From: an uncultured Alphaproteobacteria bacterium
Lineage (GTDB): Bacteria; Pseudomonadota; Alphaproteobacteria; Micavibrionales; Micavibrionaceae
Length of the DNA: 57,791 bases
Assembly: GCA_946480475.1 (NCBI GenBank)
Contig: CAMLJM010000020.1
Coordinates: 1 to 57,791, forward strand
Reading direction: 5' to 3'
Part shown: piece by piece, positions 37,028 through 45,835 of the stretch
Layout of the letters: each line of letters opens with the position of its first letter
How positions within the stretch are numbered: position 1 is the first letter of the stretch
The notes under the pieces: model-generated
The model's database searches: none
What the model saw: the letters and a program-made list of their open reading frames with translations, nothing else
What the model was told of the DNA's origin: nothing
Translations under genes and position numbers: made by a program

Positions 37028-37384
37028 ATGAATTACGTTGACGGGTTTGTGCTGGCTATCAAGAAGGATAAAATCGAATCTTACCGTCAGATGGCGCAGG
37101 ATGCCGGGAAAATATGGATGGATCATGGCGCTTTGGAATACAAGGAATGTGTTCTGGAAGACTTAAGCGATCCCGGTTATTGCCTGACATTCCCTAAAGG
37201 GTTTAAGACAGCAGATGACGAAATCGTGGTTTTCGCCTATATTGTCTACAAGTCACGCGAGCACCGCGATGAAGTAAATAAAAAAATTCATGAAGACCCC
37301 CGCATGAAAGAAATGCCTAAGGAAATGCCATTCGATATGCAACGCATGTGCTATGGCGGCTTTAAAACAATCGTTGAATATTAG
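37028..37384 (+). CDS. DUF1428 family protein
   Basis: 118 residues with the DUF1428 signature: YVDGFVLAIKKDKIESYRQMA at the start, WMDHGALEYKECVLEDL, FPKGFKTADDEIVVFAYIVY, SREHRDEVNKKIHEDPRM and the closing CYGGFKTIVEY. The fold is a ferredoxin-like dimer related to antibiotic biosynthesis monooxygenases, but activity is not established. AAAAGGAG precedes the ATG. The SRPBCC gene follows 11 bp later. Confidence 0.93.
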   Translation: MNYVDGFVLAIKKDKIESYRQMAQDAGKIWMDHGALEYKECVLEDLSDPGYCLTFPKGFKTADDEIVVFAYIVYKSREHRDEVNKKIHEDPRMKEMPKEMPFDMQRMCYGGFKTIVEY

Positions 37385-37395
37385 AAGGATTTTAA

Positions 37396-37929
37396 ATGGC
37401 CTTATTTGTTATTATTGCTATAGCCCTTGCCGCCTTTCTGGCATTCCTGATATTAAGCCAACCCGATCAGTTCAGAGTAACGCGTGCGGCGACGATCAAC
37501 GCCCCTGCCGCGGTTGTATTTGAACATATCAACGACCTGCATAAATGGCAGGCATGGTCGCCTTGGGCACGCGCCGATCCGGAAGCAAAAGGCACATTTG
37601 CCGGACCAGAAAGCGGTGTGGGCGCATCATTTCATTGGGAAGGCCCCAAAACAGGTGTGGGTACAATGACAATAACTGATAGCCGCCCGCATGAACTGGT
37701 TCAATTCCGCCTGGACTTTGAAAAGCCTTTTAAAGCCACAAATACAGCAGAGCTGACCCTGACACCTCAAGGCCAGCAAACAGTCGTTTCCTGGAGCATG
37801 TTTGGCCGGAATAATCTCACCAGCAAATGTATGGGGCTGGTTATAAACTGTGAGAAAATGGTAGGTGGTCAATTTGACGAAGGCCTCGGCTATCTCAATG
37901 AGATTGTATCCGAAAAGAAGGCCGCCTGA
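37396..37929 (+). CDS. SRPBCC/polyketide-cyclase-like protein with N-terminal membrane anchor
   Basis: 177 residues. An N-terminal hydrophobic segment (MALFVIIAIALAAFLAFLIL) is a membrane anchor, followed by the START-like domain: RAATINAPAAVVFEHINDLHKWQAWSPWA and a C-terminal helix with GQFDEGLGYLNEIV. The cavity binds small hydrophobic ligands in other members; the ligand here is unknown. It follows DUF1428 by 11 bp and is directly followed by the TPR-SGNH gene (stop and TTG start adjacent), giving an operon of at least three genes. Confidence 0.9.
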   Translation: MALFVIIAIALAAFLAFLILSQPDQFRVTRAATINAPAAVVFEHINDLHKWQAWSPWARADPEAKGTFAGPESGVGASFHWEGPKTGVGTMTITDSRPHELVQFRLDFEKPFKATNTAELTLTPQGQQTVVSWSMFGRNNLTSKCMGLVINCEKMVGGQFDEGLGYLNEIVSEKKAA

Positions 37930-39243
37930 TTGAGCGCTGCCCCTGATACAAGCCTCATATCCAAATTATTCCTTGAAGGAAAATATAAGGAAGCAGAGCA
38001 GCTTTGTGATCAGCAAAGTCATTTAAATACAAATAGCCGTTTCTTCTATCTTTATGGATTATGCTGTTACAAGAACGGCAATATCTCAGGCGCGCTTATC
38101 CACTTCGAAAAAGCAACGGCCCTTAATCCTGAAGATCACGATTCCTTATTTAACCTGGCTGTAGCGCGTGGGGAGCTTAATATGCATGTCCCAGCAATTA
38201 ATGCTTATCAGGCGCTGCTCGTGCGCGCGCCTCATTACACCAAAGCCCTACCGAACCTGGGGCAAGCCCTTATGAAGGTAGGCCGCTATGCTGAAGGCAC
38301 AGAGGTATTTGATAAGGCGCTAAAAGCAGATCCAGAGGATATGAATACCGCTTCGTTAAGGATGGAGTACGAATGCCTGTATTTACCTATGCATGATCGG
38401 ATTGCTGTCTGTAACAAGACCCTTTCAATGCCAAAAATTTCCCACACACAAAAACATACAGCCCTTATTTATCGCGCAACAGCCGAGTGGGTTACACAGG
38501 ATATTCCATCGCTGGAAAGATCCCTGCGAGAAGCGCATAACATTCCCATGCAGCCGCAGGACCAGGGATATAAAAATATGGTTGTATACAGAACATTCTT
38601 GGAGAGGTTACTCGCATATAGAAAACTGCATCCCGATTTGTATGAGGGAGATGGAACACCGCTTTATTTAGTAGGTGATAGCCATAGCCTTAGCTATGCG
38701 GGCCTGAATATCTTATGGCATGGAAAGAAATATAAAATTCATTCCCACCTTATCATGGGCGCGCAAGCCCGCCATTTATCTTCAGGAACGCTCGATGCGA
38801 AGCGTTTTGCCCTATCGCGCTATGTCAACAGTCTGCCCGGTGATGCGCATTTATTCTGTGCTTTTGGTGAGATCGATTGCCGGACAGATCATGGTATTCT
38901 GCCACATTGGCAGAATCACGGGGGTACGCTTGAGCAACTCATTAAGGCCGTAACGGAAGGATTTTGCCGTTCTATCAGGGAAATGACAGATGCACGCCAG
39001 ATAAAATTATCATTTCTGGCAATCCCCGCCCCTTTACGGGCCAGCGGTGACCGGCAGTATGTAATTAAGGGCTTTAATGAGAATATGTTTAGGCTCCTTG
39101 CTGGCACAAGGCATTCCTACACAGACCTGTATTCATTAACCTGTGACATTGACGGTTTCTCGCAAGGTGCCCTGCATATAGACAATTTTCATTTGCAACC
39201 AGAGGCCTTACAAAAGGTATTGCTTCCGGGAACTATCAACTGA
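37930..39243 (+). CDS. TPR-repeat protein fused to an SGNH-like hydrolase domain
   Basis: 437 residues. TPR-type helical pairs occupy residues ~5-145 (GKYKEAEQL, GNISGALIHFEKATALNPED, GRYAEGTEVFDKALKADPED). After a helical linker comes an SGNH-like domain: block I LVGDSHSLSYAG (Asp250, Ser251), FGEIDCR (Gly313-Arg318) and the final DNFHL with Asp418 and His421. This is an esterase or acyltransferase-type active site, possibly acting on glycans; substrate unknown. The TTG start directly follows the upstream TGA, with GAAGG a little upstream. No signal peptide. Confidence 0.82.
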   Translation: MSAAPDTSLISKLFLEGKYKEAEQLCDQQSHLNTNSRFFYLYGLCCYKNGNISGALIHFEKATALNPEDHDSLFNLAVARGELNMHVPAINAYQALLVRAPHYTKALPNLGQALMKVGRYAEGTEVFDKALKADPEDMNTASLRMEYECLYLPMHDRIAVCNKTLSMPKISHTQKHTALIYRATAEWVTQDIPSLERSLREAHNIPMQPQDQGYKNMVVYRTFLERLLAYRKLHPDLYEGDGTPLYLVGDSHSLSYAGLNILWHGKKYKIHSHLIMGAQARHLSSGTLDAKRFALSRYVNSLPGDAHLFCAFGEIDCRTDHGILPHWQNHGGTLEQLIKAVTEGFCRSIREMTDARQIKLSFLAIPAPLRASGDRQYVIKGFNENMFRLLAGTRHSYTDLYSLTCDIDGFSQGALHIDNFHLQPEALQKVLLPGTIN

Positions 39244-39287
39244 ACGTGTTTGTTGTTACCTGTGAGGGAATTTGTAGGAGACATATT

Positions 39288-39686
39288 ATGCAGAAAAAAC
39301 AATTGATTGCTACGGGGTTCGGCATTGCAGCACTCGTCATTATGACAGCAACAGCCAGTGCCCTTATTACACGAGACAGATACGCTGATAAACCTGTAAC
39401 GGAAGAAGTTGTCAGCAAGACAGAGACAAACCATGAACGGGTTGCCGCTGTCGAACCATCCGCTGGTGAAAAAGCACCAGTTCCACAACAACAAACCACT
39501 CAGCAAGCCCCTGCCTGTGACGATGGCAATATTGCCGGTACAGTATTAGGCGGTGCCGCAGGTGGCATCATCGGCAGCCAGATCGGTGATGGTAACGGAC
39601 AAGCGGCAGCCACGATTGCCGGTGTAGCCGGTGGTGCCCTGCTGGGCCGGGAATACATACCGACACAAAACATTTCATGTCGCTAA
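39288..39686 (+). CDS. Glycine-zipper envelope protein
   Basis: About 132 residues from the ATG at 39288 (TAGGAG upstream); the open frame begins at 39246. A signal peptide or anchor (IATGFGIAALVIMTATASAL) is followed by an acidic linker and a glycine-zipper two-helix segment GTVLGGAAGGIIGSQIGDGN with GVAGGALLG, as in the 17-kDa surface antigen and SlyB-type proteins. Two cysteines, at PACDD and the C-terminal ISCR, may form a disulfide. Likely inserted in or near the outer membrane. Ends at a terminator. Confidence 0.85.
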   Translation: MQKKQLIATGFGIAALVIMTATASALITRDRYADKPVTEEVVSKTETNHERVAAVEPSAGEKAPVPQQQTTQQAPACDDGNIAGTVLGGAAGGIIGSQIGDGNGQAAATIAGVAGGALLGREYIPTQNISCR

Positions 39687-39694
39687 CAAATTAC

Positions 39695-39715
39695 AAAGGC
39701 CCTTCCGGGGCCTTT
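39695..39715 (+). terminator. Rho-independent terminator
   Basis: AAAGGCCC and GGGCCTTT arms with a TTCCG loop, ending in a run of T on the plus strand. It lies between the glycine-zipper gene and the convergent EEP gene. Confidence 0.85.
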
Positions 39716-39722
39716 TTCCTGT

Positions 39723-40424
39723 CTATCCTAAAGTTACCTTAATCGGTAAGTGATCGGAAAGTTTACGCACTTCTGACTGCATGAGAACTTCCGTAACAAT
39801 CGGATAAGGTAAGTGATCGTGCCACACCCGGTCCAATTGCAAAATAGGCCAGTACGACGGAAAGGAAGGCCCGCAAGGCTGTGCCTTCATTAGGTTATTC
39901 ATATGACGGATTAGACGTGAATTCGGTTTCCATTCATTAAAATCCCCCAATAGTACTATGGGATTTTTTTCGGTTTCCTCTACCTCATTCATAAGACGGA
40001 TAAGTCCTTTGACTTCATCCCAACGCTCCCACGGTGTCAACGATAGGTGCGTTCCAATAATACGTATCTTTCCCAAAGGCGTCTGAATTAATGCATCGAC
40101 AGCATTACGAGGTTCATAAGAAAATTTAAGCTCCAGGTTATGTACCAATCCACGCAGGATAGGGTAGCGACTGACAATCAGGTTACCGTACCAGCCCTCA
40201 CCCTCTATCATTGCCAAACCAGGAAGATAGTGAGGACGTTCCGGCCCTGATAACGTCTCTATATCCGATAGTGCACCGCCGCGCGAAGTGCGTGTTTCCA
40301 TTTCTTGGAATACGCCGATATCAATATCATGTGCTTCCATCAGATTATGAACACGGCGTAAATCGCGCTTACGATTCATGTCATACCCGCCGTGGATATT
40401 AAAACACAATATCTTAAGTGACAT
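39723..40424 (-). CDS. Endonuclease/exonuclease/phosphatase-family protein
   Basis: 233 residues of the DNase I-like fold. Motifs are LKILCFNIHGG with the metal-binding Asn, DIGVFQEMET (catalytic Glu), IIGTHLSL, LLGDFNEWKP (Asp, Asn) and the closing SDHLPIKVTL. The pattern fits phosphodiesterases acting on lipids or small substrates as well as nucleases. It overlaps the upstream PLD-VTT gene by 11 bp, which points to phospholipid or phosphodiester metabolism; this pairing is seen elsewhere but the substrate is not known. Confidence 0.9.
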   Translation of the reverse strand: MSLKILCFNIHGGYDMNRKRDLRRVHNLMEAHDIDIGVFQEMETRTSRGGALSDIETLSGPERPHYLPGLAMIEGEGWYGNLIVSRYPILRGLVHNLELKFSYEPRNAVDALIQTPLGKIRIIGTHLSLTPWERWDEVKGLIRLMNEVEETEKNPIVLLGDFNEWKPNSRLIRHMNNLMKAQPCGPSFPSYWPILQLDRVWHDHLPYPIVTEVLMQSEVRKLSDHLPIKVTLG

Positions 40425-42630
40425 GACGAGCTACTCCCTCACGATAGGCCTCTCGCGATTGCCACTTTTTTGACAGACGCTGGGAGAAGTAGATCACACC
40501 CACCCATATAGCCATTCCAATTGATAGGTATGCCATGTTCTTGATATCCGGGTTCTCGATAACTTTTGATATGCCATCCCCTGTCAAAGCAATTGCAACC
40601 TTACCCGGCGCAAGACCGATAATTGTCCCTGCAATAAAATTGCTCAATGATACGCCAGCAGCACCAAACACCATATTGACGAGCATAAAAGGACCCGTAG
40701 GTATAATGCGGAATGTAGCCACACCGGCAATGCCAGCATCTTTAAGCTTATCGAACACTTTCTTGACCAGCTTGCCAAAGCGGTTATGCAACCCCCCTTT
40801 ACCCAGCTTGCGGCCGATAGCATAACCAAGAATTCCACTCAGAAGCGTCCCCAGATAACTGATGGCAAGACCTTTCATAGGTCCAAACGTTAAAATTGTA
40901 GCGACCGTGAGCACTGTTACAGGACAGAAAACTGAACTTAACAAAGCATAAACCAGGGCAGCATAAGGAATGGCCCAGGGCGACCCGGATATTTGCTTTA
41001 GTAATCCGGTAACATTATCGACTGTAACGTAATCTTTAGCAGGGGTCATAAACCATGCAGCGATCAAAGCCAGCAGAGTAGCCAATATGAATGGTGCAAA
41101 GAACCATGATCGTGCTTCACCACCATGCGCAATACCGCTGTGATATTTGATACGCCCCATGATCGGCACTATAGGCTTAGACGGGTCGCCTATGTAGCGC
41201 AACAGCTTTACAAAACGCTCGTTCCTGTATTCCTTATCATCAATGACCCGGAAATGCTGGTGACTTCCGGGCCACTCCTCAGCAAAGATGGAGACAGTTT
41301 GGTTGGCCGATATGATTGACTGAATATCGCTTAGCTCGCGGCCACAATGCTCACGGATAAGATCGTTCCTGATTGACTCAATCATACGTGCTGACGCTTC
41401 ATTATTGGCAACAATCGTAATATCGAGTTCTGTATCCATACCCATGGATCGGTTGCATATATTTGATGAACCCAGACGCAAATATTTATCGTCAATCACC
41501 ATAAGTTTCGAGTGAATATGAACCGACTCTTCCTGCTCTGCTTGATCCGCATGATCATGCGATGCAGGATAAACCAAGAGAACACGATCCTGGACCCCGC
41601 CCCTTGTCAGAACATCCCAGAATTTTACACGCCCGCACCACATGACCTTACGTTCCATTATGCCCTGCGGGATATCGCAACTGACGAATAGCACACGCAA
41701 ATCAGGCTTGGCATGCAATTGCTTATTTAAAGCTCTGGCTATCGGTTCATAAGTCAAATATTGGTTTTCTATGTAGATAAATTTTTCAGCGCGAGATATC
41801 TGGTCAATAAATAGTTTTTCAACCTCTGAAATACCCGCTTCTCTTTTCATTGGCGGAATTGTCCGTGACAGCACTACATCCACATCTCGGAACTGCGGCT
41901 GGAACCCTTCCGGCCACGAAGACGGTATAGAATCTTTTTCTGCGCCTATGAAAGGTATAGGGTCAATGTCACAGGCATCAGTCCAGCGCTTGCGAACCAG
42001 TCGGGCAAACTCTTCCACGACGGGACCGGATGCAACAGCCTGAATATCGTGGTAAGGGCCAAATTCATGTAGTTTCTGTGGCAACGGCAAACCACTAGGA
42101 TCCTCACGGCAAGGCTCTTTCAGCGAGTGATCTCGCCTATCCCATCGACCCAGGGCAATGTCCATCCCCCCCCAGAAAACAATTTCATCATCAACGATAA
42201 TAACCTTCTGGTGGTGGCACGCCCCTAATGGTACGCGGCCATCAAGGCACACATGAATATTAGGAAGCTTCGCCTTTTTCCATTTAAGCACCCAGAAAGG
42301 CTCACGTTGCGAAATAAAGAATGTCGAGTAATTCCATTTATTTAAATAAATCTGCAGCTCGGGATTTTCGCGCGCCCTTTCGCAAATCAACTCAAAGAAT
42401 GTTACTGGCTTATTATCAGGGGCATGCTGGCCACGTATCAACTCGATCCGGGAATCAATATCCCATCCCAGAACGAAGATGGATTTTTTAGCAGCCTTTA
42501 AAGATTTATAAACCGCGCGATAATAATTGGCGCAATCGACAAGAAACGTCAGATGAGTAGCTGTGGAAATGCCACAGCAATTCTGCCCCTGTTTAAAAAG
42601 AGATAAGTTGTCTGATATTGTTTGCCGCAT
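40414..42630 (-). CDS. Phospholipase D-like protein fused to a VTT (DedA/TVP38) membrane domain
   Basis: About 738 residues from the ATG at 42630 (GGGAAA upstream); the open frame begins at 42660 with TTG. The N-terminal ~480 residues are a two-HKD phospholipase D: CHHQKVIIVDDEIVFWGG and HIHSKLMVIDDKYLRLGSSN. A membrane part follows, with VTT-domain features IGRKLGKGG and TFRIIPTGPFMLVNMVFGAAGVS. Related VTT proteins act as lipid scramblases or flippases, so the fusion could couple phospholipid headgroup chemistry to lipid transfer. No signal peptide is seen; the PLD domain should be cytoplasmic. Overlaps the EEP gene. Confidence 0.92.
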   Translation of the reverse strand: MRQTISDNLSLFKQGQNCCGISTATHLTFLVDCANYYRAVYKSLKAAKKSIFVLGWDIDSRIELIRGQHAPDNKPVTFFELICERARENPELQIYLNKWNYSTFFISQREPFWVLKWKKAKLPNIHVCLDGRVPLGACHHQKVIIVDDEIVFWGGMDIALGRWDRRDHSLKEPCREDPSGLPLPQKLHEFGPYHDIQAVASGPVVEEFARLVRKRWTDACDIDPIPFIGAEKDSIPSSWPEGFQPQFRDVDVVLSRTIPPMKREAGISEVEKLFIDQISRAEKFIYIENQYLTYEPIARALNKQLHAKPDLRVLFVSCDIPQGIMERKVMWCGRVKFWDVLTRGGVQDRVLLVYPASHDHADQAEQEESVHIHSKLMVIDDKYLRLGSSNICNRSMGMDTELDITIVANNEASARMIESIRNDLIREHCGRELSDIQSIISANQTVSIFAEEWPGSHQHFRVIDDKEYRNERFVKLLRYIGDPSKPIVPIMGRIKYHSGIAHGGEARSWFFAPFILATLLALIAAWFMTPAKDYVTVDNVTGLLKQISGSPWAIPYAALVYALLSSVFCPVTVLTVATILTFGPMKGLAISYLGTLLSGILGYAIGRKLGKGGLHNRFGKLVKKVFDKLKDAGIAGVATFRIIPTGPFMLVNMVFGAAGVSLSNFIAGTIIGLAPGKVAIALTGDGISKVIENPDIKNMAYLSIGMAIWVGVIYFSQRLSKKWQSREAYREGVARHVT

Positions 42631-42710
42631 GATTTTGTTTCCCAGCTTGGAAACAAACAACTGAATATAATTTATGGTTCCTAAGCTAACATGCGGGCTT
42701 CATTAACAAA

Positions 42711-42740
42711 AAAAGCAGGCCTTAAAGACCTGCCTTTTTT
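42711..42740. terminator. Rho-independent terminator of tRNA-Ser (bidirectional)
   Basis: GCAGG (42715-42719) and CCTGC (42729-42733) arms with A- and T-runs outside. On the minus strand the tRNA 3' end lies 6 bp before it and the hairpin is followed by a T-run. Confidence 0.8.
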
Positions 42741-42745
42741 GTTAA

Positions 42746-42837
<92 letters not shown>

Positions 42838-43032
42838 GCACGATTAACAGGCGTTATGAGTTACCAGCAAACCAGGAACAGATCAACTATTTATGCCTGA
42901 ATTTTCCCTATTTATTTTCATAATTTAAGTTTTCAGCGGGGGACTTTGCCACACTGCGGCAGTATAATTGCCTTCATCGGAATATCGTCGATAATAACAA
43001 TCATCTTTAGACTTTCAAGAAAGCGTAATCCC

Positions 43033-44463
43033 ATGGCCAGCACACTCTTCAAATTACCTGCCAACTTTGCCAGCACCGCTGCTAAAAGCAGCATAACCAT
43101 TACTGCCCTCAATTCTGAAACAGCCGCTACATGGCTGAAGAAGGCTGAGGCCGCCGTGCGCCATCGCGCAGAGCAGGCAAGCTTTGCAGGCAAGCCCGGA
43201 CAGGTCCTGGCCCTTTATGATGCGAAAGGCATGATGAGTCATGTTCTGGCGGGTGTGAACGCCCCTGTTCAAACATTCGACCTGTCTATCGTGGCTGATT
43301 ATCTTGCGCGCGCTCTATCAGAGAAGACGCTAAAGGCTGTAACCTTCAAACTGGAAGGCGTCAAAGGCGCTGACACCACCAATGCCTGTATCGGCTGGGG
43401 TATAGCCGGATATCGTTTTGAGAATTACAAAGCACGCAAGACAGAGGCCCTGCCCCGCCTGGTATGGCCTAAGGATGCCGATAAGTCATCGGCGCTTGCG
43501 CATATTGAAGCATCTCTTCTTATCCGTACGCTGATCAATATCCCGGCCAACGACATGGGTCCGGATGAGCTAGAGAAAGCCGTTCGCAGTGTGGCCAAAG
43601 ACGAAGGCCTGACTATAAAGGTCATTAAGGATAAAGAACTTGTTGAGCAGAATTTCCCCATGATCTGGAACGTGGGCAAAGGCAGCAGCCGTCGCCCGCG
43701 TCTGATCGACCTTAAATGGGGCGATTCCAAACATCCAAAAATTACTTTGATTGGTAAGGGCGTTTGTTTTGATACAGGCGGACTGGACCTGAAGCCTGGC
43801 ACCGCTATGTACACCATGAAGAAAGATCTTGGTGGCGGTGCGCATGCGCTGGCCCTCGCCCTGCTGATTATTCGTCACAAACTGCCCGTCCGTTTACGCG
43901 TACTGATCCCGACTGTTGAGAATTCTATTTCGGGCGATTCCTACCGTCCTTCAGATGTTATCAAAAGCCGTAAAGGTATTACCGTTGAAGTGGGCGACAC
44001 GGATGCGGAAGGCCGCCTGATCCTGAGCGACGCCCTGGCACTCGCCTGCGAAGAGAAACCGGAATTCATGGTCAATTTTGCGACGCTCACGGGTGGTGTT
44101 GCGATTGGTCCGGAAGTACCCGCTATGTTCTCAAACAGGGAAAAGCTGGCATTCGAAATCAAGGACGTCAGCGAGAGCGTGAATGATAACCTTTGGCCCC
44201 TACCCTTGATACAGTCATACCGCAAGCATATGGCGAGCGATATTGCGGACATCAGCAGTGTCGGCAATGGCCGTGGCGGCACCATTCATGCAGCATTATT
44301 CCTGGAAACGTTTGTCGACCCGAAAGTGGACTGGGTCCATATCGACTTATTTGCCTGGGAAACAGGTGGTCGTCCCGGTCGGTCTAAGGGCGGAACGGAA
44401 ATGGGCCTGCGCGCTATGTATGCCTATATTGATAAGCGATTTGGTAAAAAGAAGAAAAAATGA
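43033..44463 (+). CDS. M17 leucyl aminopeptidase family protein
   Basis: About 476 residues from the ATG at 43033; the open frame begins upstream at 42946. The C-terminal catalytic domain has the M17 two-metal site: LIGKGVCFDTGGLDLKPG (Lys, Asp), TMKKDLGGGAHAL and GDTDAEGRLILSDAL, where family members usually have NTDAEGR. The HIDLFAWE end segment is typical. Cytosolic peptide turnover is expected. The stop overlaps the next gene (ATGA). This pairing with an NlpC/P60 protein is common in alphaproteobacteria. Confidence 0.92.
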   Translation: MASTLFKLPANFASTAAKSSITITALNSETAATWLKKAEAAVRHRAEQASFAGKPGQVLALYDAKGMMSHVLAGVNAPVQTFDLSIVADYLARALSEKTLKAVTFKLEGVKGADTTNACIGWGIAGYRFENYKARKTEALPRLVWPKDADKSSALAHIEASLLIRTLINIPANDMGPDELEKAVRSVAKDEGLTIKVIKDKELVEQNFPMIWNVGKGSSRRPRLIDLKWGDSKHPKITLIGKGVCFDTGGLDLKPGTAMYTMKKDLGGGAHALALALLIIRHKLPVRLRVLIPTVENSISGDSYRPSDVIKSRKGITVEVGDTDAEGRLILSDALALACEEKPEFMVNFATLTGGVAIGPEVPAMFSNREKLAFEIKDVSESVNDNLWPLPLIQSYRKHMASDIADISSVGNGRGGTIHAALFLETFVDPKVDWVHIDLFAWETGGRPGRSKGGTEMGLRAMYAYIDKRFGKKKKK

Positions 44464-45254
44464 CTAGGAAAGAACCATACGTAGCTATACATCCGACAGC
44501 GGACATTCTGGAAGAACCCATCGCAACGGGCCGCATTTCCCGTCGTGAATCTCAGCTTTTGCTGGGTGAGATTTTTGATGTGGAATCACGTCATGGCTGG
44601 TTTTTTAAAGGCAAATCACGACTTGATGGTTATGAGGGTTACGTTCATTTTGCCAATATTCAGCCGGCGGAAGGAAAAGCAACGCATTTTGTCGATAACC
44701 CCGTCAGCATCATTCATACGGGACCCGATATTAAGACTCGCCCGCATATGACAGTGAGTTTCATGTCACGGCTAGAGGTTGAAGAAGGATCGCTGAAGAA
44801 TGGGTTCTTACGCGCCTGTGGTTTGGGCTGGGTACCAGAATCGCATGTACGCCCCCTGACCGATCTTAAAAAACGCATTGATCATGTCAGTGCGGCCCTC
44901 ACTCTGATTAGCGTGCCTTACCGTTATGGCGGCAGATCAGCCATGGGAATTGACTGCTCAGCCCTTGTACAAACCGCCCTTACACGTGCAGGGCTCACAC
45001 GCATTCCGCGTGATGCCGATATGCAGGAAAAATCTGAACGCGTGGGTAGAAAGATCGACGCCACCATATTAAAGCGCGGCGATATCGTTTTCTTCTCTCA
45101 GCATGTAGGCATCATGATTGATAAAAATAATATCCTGAGCGCTACTGAGAAATTTTCCGGCGTTGTTATCGAAAAATTGCCGGATATGATCAAGCGCCAA
45201 GGCGCCATAACGTGCGTACGGCGCCCATCTGAGCCAAAAATAGGTCAGTCTTGA
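44460..45254 (+). CDS. NlpC/P60-family cysteine peptidase with SH3-like domains
   Basis: 264 residues. Two SH3b-like regions occupy ~1-130 (YVAIHPTADILEEP and RLEVEEGSLKNGFLRACGLGWVPESHV), followed by the NlpC/P60 papain-like domain: YRYGGRSAMGIDCSALVQ with Cys166, LKRGDIVFFSQHVGIM with His215. Family members cut peptide crosslinks in peptidoglycan between gamma-D-Glu and a diamino acid. No signal peptide is seen, so the domain may act on recycled fragments in the cytoplasm or be exported otherwise. Translationally coupled to the M17 gene, which would finish the peptide breakdown. Confidence 0.9.
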   Translation: MTRKEPYVAIHPTADILEEPIATGRISRRESQLLLGEIFDVESRHGWFFKGKSRLDGYEGYVHFANIQPAEGKATHFVDNPVSIIHTGPDIKTRPHMTVSFMSRLEVEEGSLKNGFLRACGLGWVPESHVRPLTDLKKRIDHVSAALTLISVPYRYGGRSAMGIDCSALVQTALTRAGLTRIPRDADMQEKSERVGRKIDATILKRGDIVFFSQHVGIMIDKNNILSATEKFSGVVIEKLPDMIKRQGAITCVRRPSEPKIGQS

Positions 45255-45835
45255 GTCGAAACCGTTATCATGCGCCTGCGATAGAGTAATATTGCCACCA
45301 GTATAAAATTAAGAGTGGCCACAAATGCCGGGTAAGCGGCCGATACAAAAACAATCTTGTCCAGTGCTGCAACAGATATCAGGAACATGAAACCGCCGAT
45401 GAACCATGTTTGAGCGACCTCTTCATAAGGCTTATGCCAGGATTTGCGTATGGTTGGATAATACGCTGATACTTCTATGCCCATGGCGATCAAAACCGCC
45501 CATAACGGATTATTCGTCATCACCCATAGCGGTATCGCCAGAAAAGCAAACGCCAGTGCTACCCAGTCAGTGCGGCGGATATCCTTCTCTCCAAACCGGA
45601 TTGCCAATAATGCAATAGTCAGACACATAAAAGAATTCAGCGCCAATATCCACTTTCCCGGGCCAGCATCTTCAGCAAACTGAACAACTGCGGCAATCCC
45701 CGTGACAATCGCAAAAATCATCCATGAGAAAGCGTGGGGTTTATTGGTGCGGGCAAATATCCCTTTATAATACGGGATCAGGCCATAGACTGCGAGAAAC
45801 ATGCCGATAAAAGACAGTATTTCCTTTATGGGCAT
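45245..45835 (-). CDS. PQ-loop/SemiSWEET-like membrane protein
   Basis: 196 residues, six to seven hydrophobic segments. Two similar halves each carry a helix with a PY motif, Y-GLIPYYKGIFARTNKPHAFSW (Pro21) and EVSAYYPTIRKSWHKP (Pro127), reminiscent of PQ-loop proteins such as SemiSWEET transporters. The substrate is unknown. It overlaps the upstream MurC-like gene by 10 bp and its end overlaps the NlpC/P60 gene convergently. A role in moving a cell-wall metabolite is an inference from context. Confidence 0.72.
   Translation of the reverse strand: MPIKEILSFIGMFLAVYGLIPYYKGIFARTNKPHAFSWMIFAIVTGIAAVVQFAEDAGPGKWILALNSFMCLTIALLAIRFGEKDIRRTDWVALAFAFLAIPLWVMTNNPLWAVLIAMGIEVSAYYPTIRKSWHKPYEEVAQTWFIGGFMFLISVAALDKIVFVSAAYPAFVATLNFILVAILLYRRRMITVSTQD

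Noticed and set aside
43425..43817. Open frame opposite the M17 aminopeptidase
   Set aside because: No ribosome site or protein pattern, fully covered by the conserved gene.
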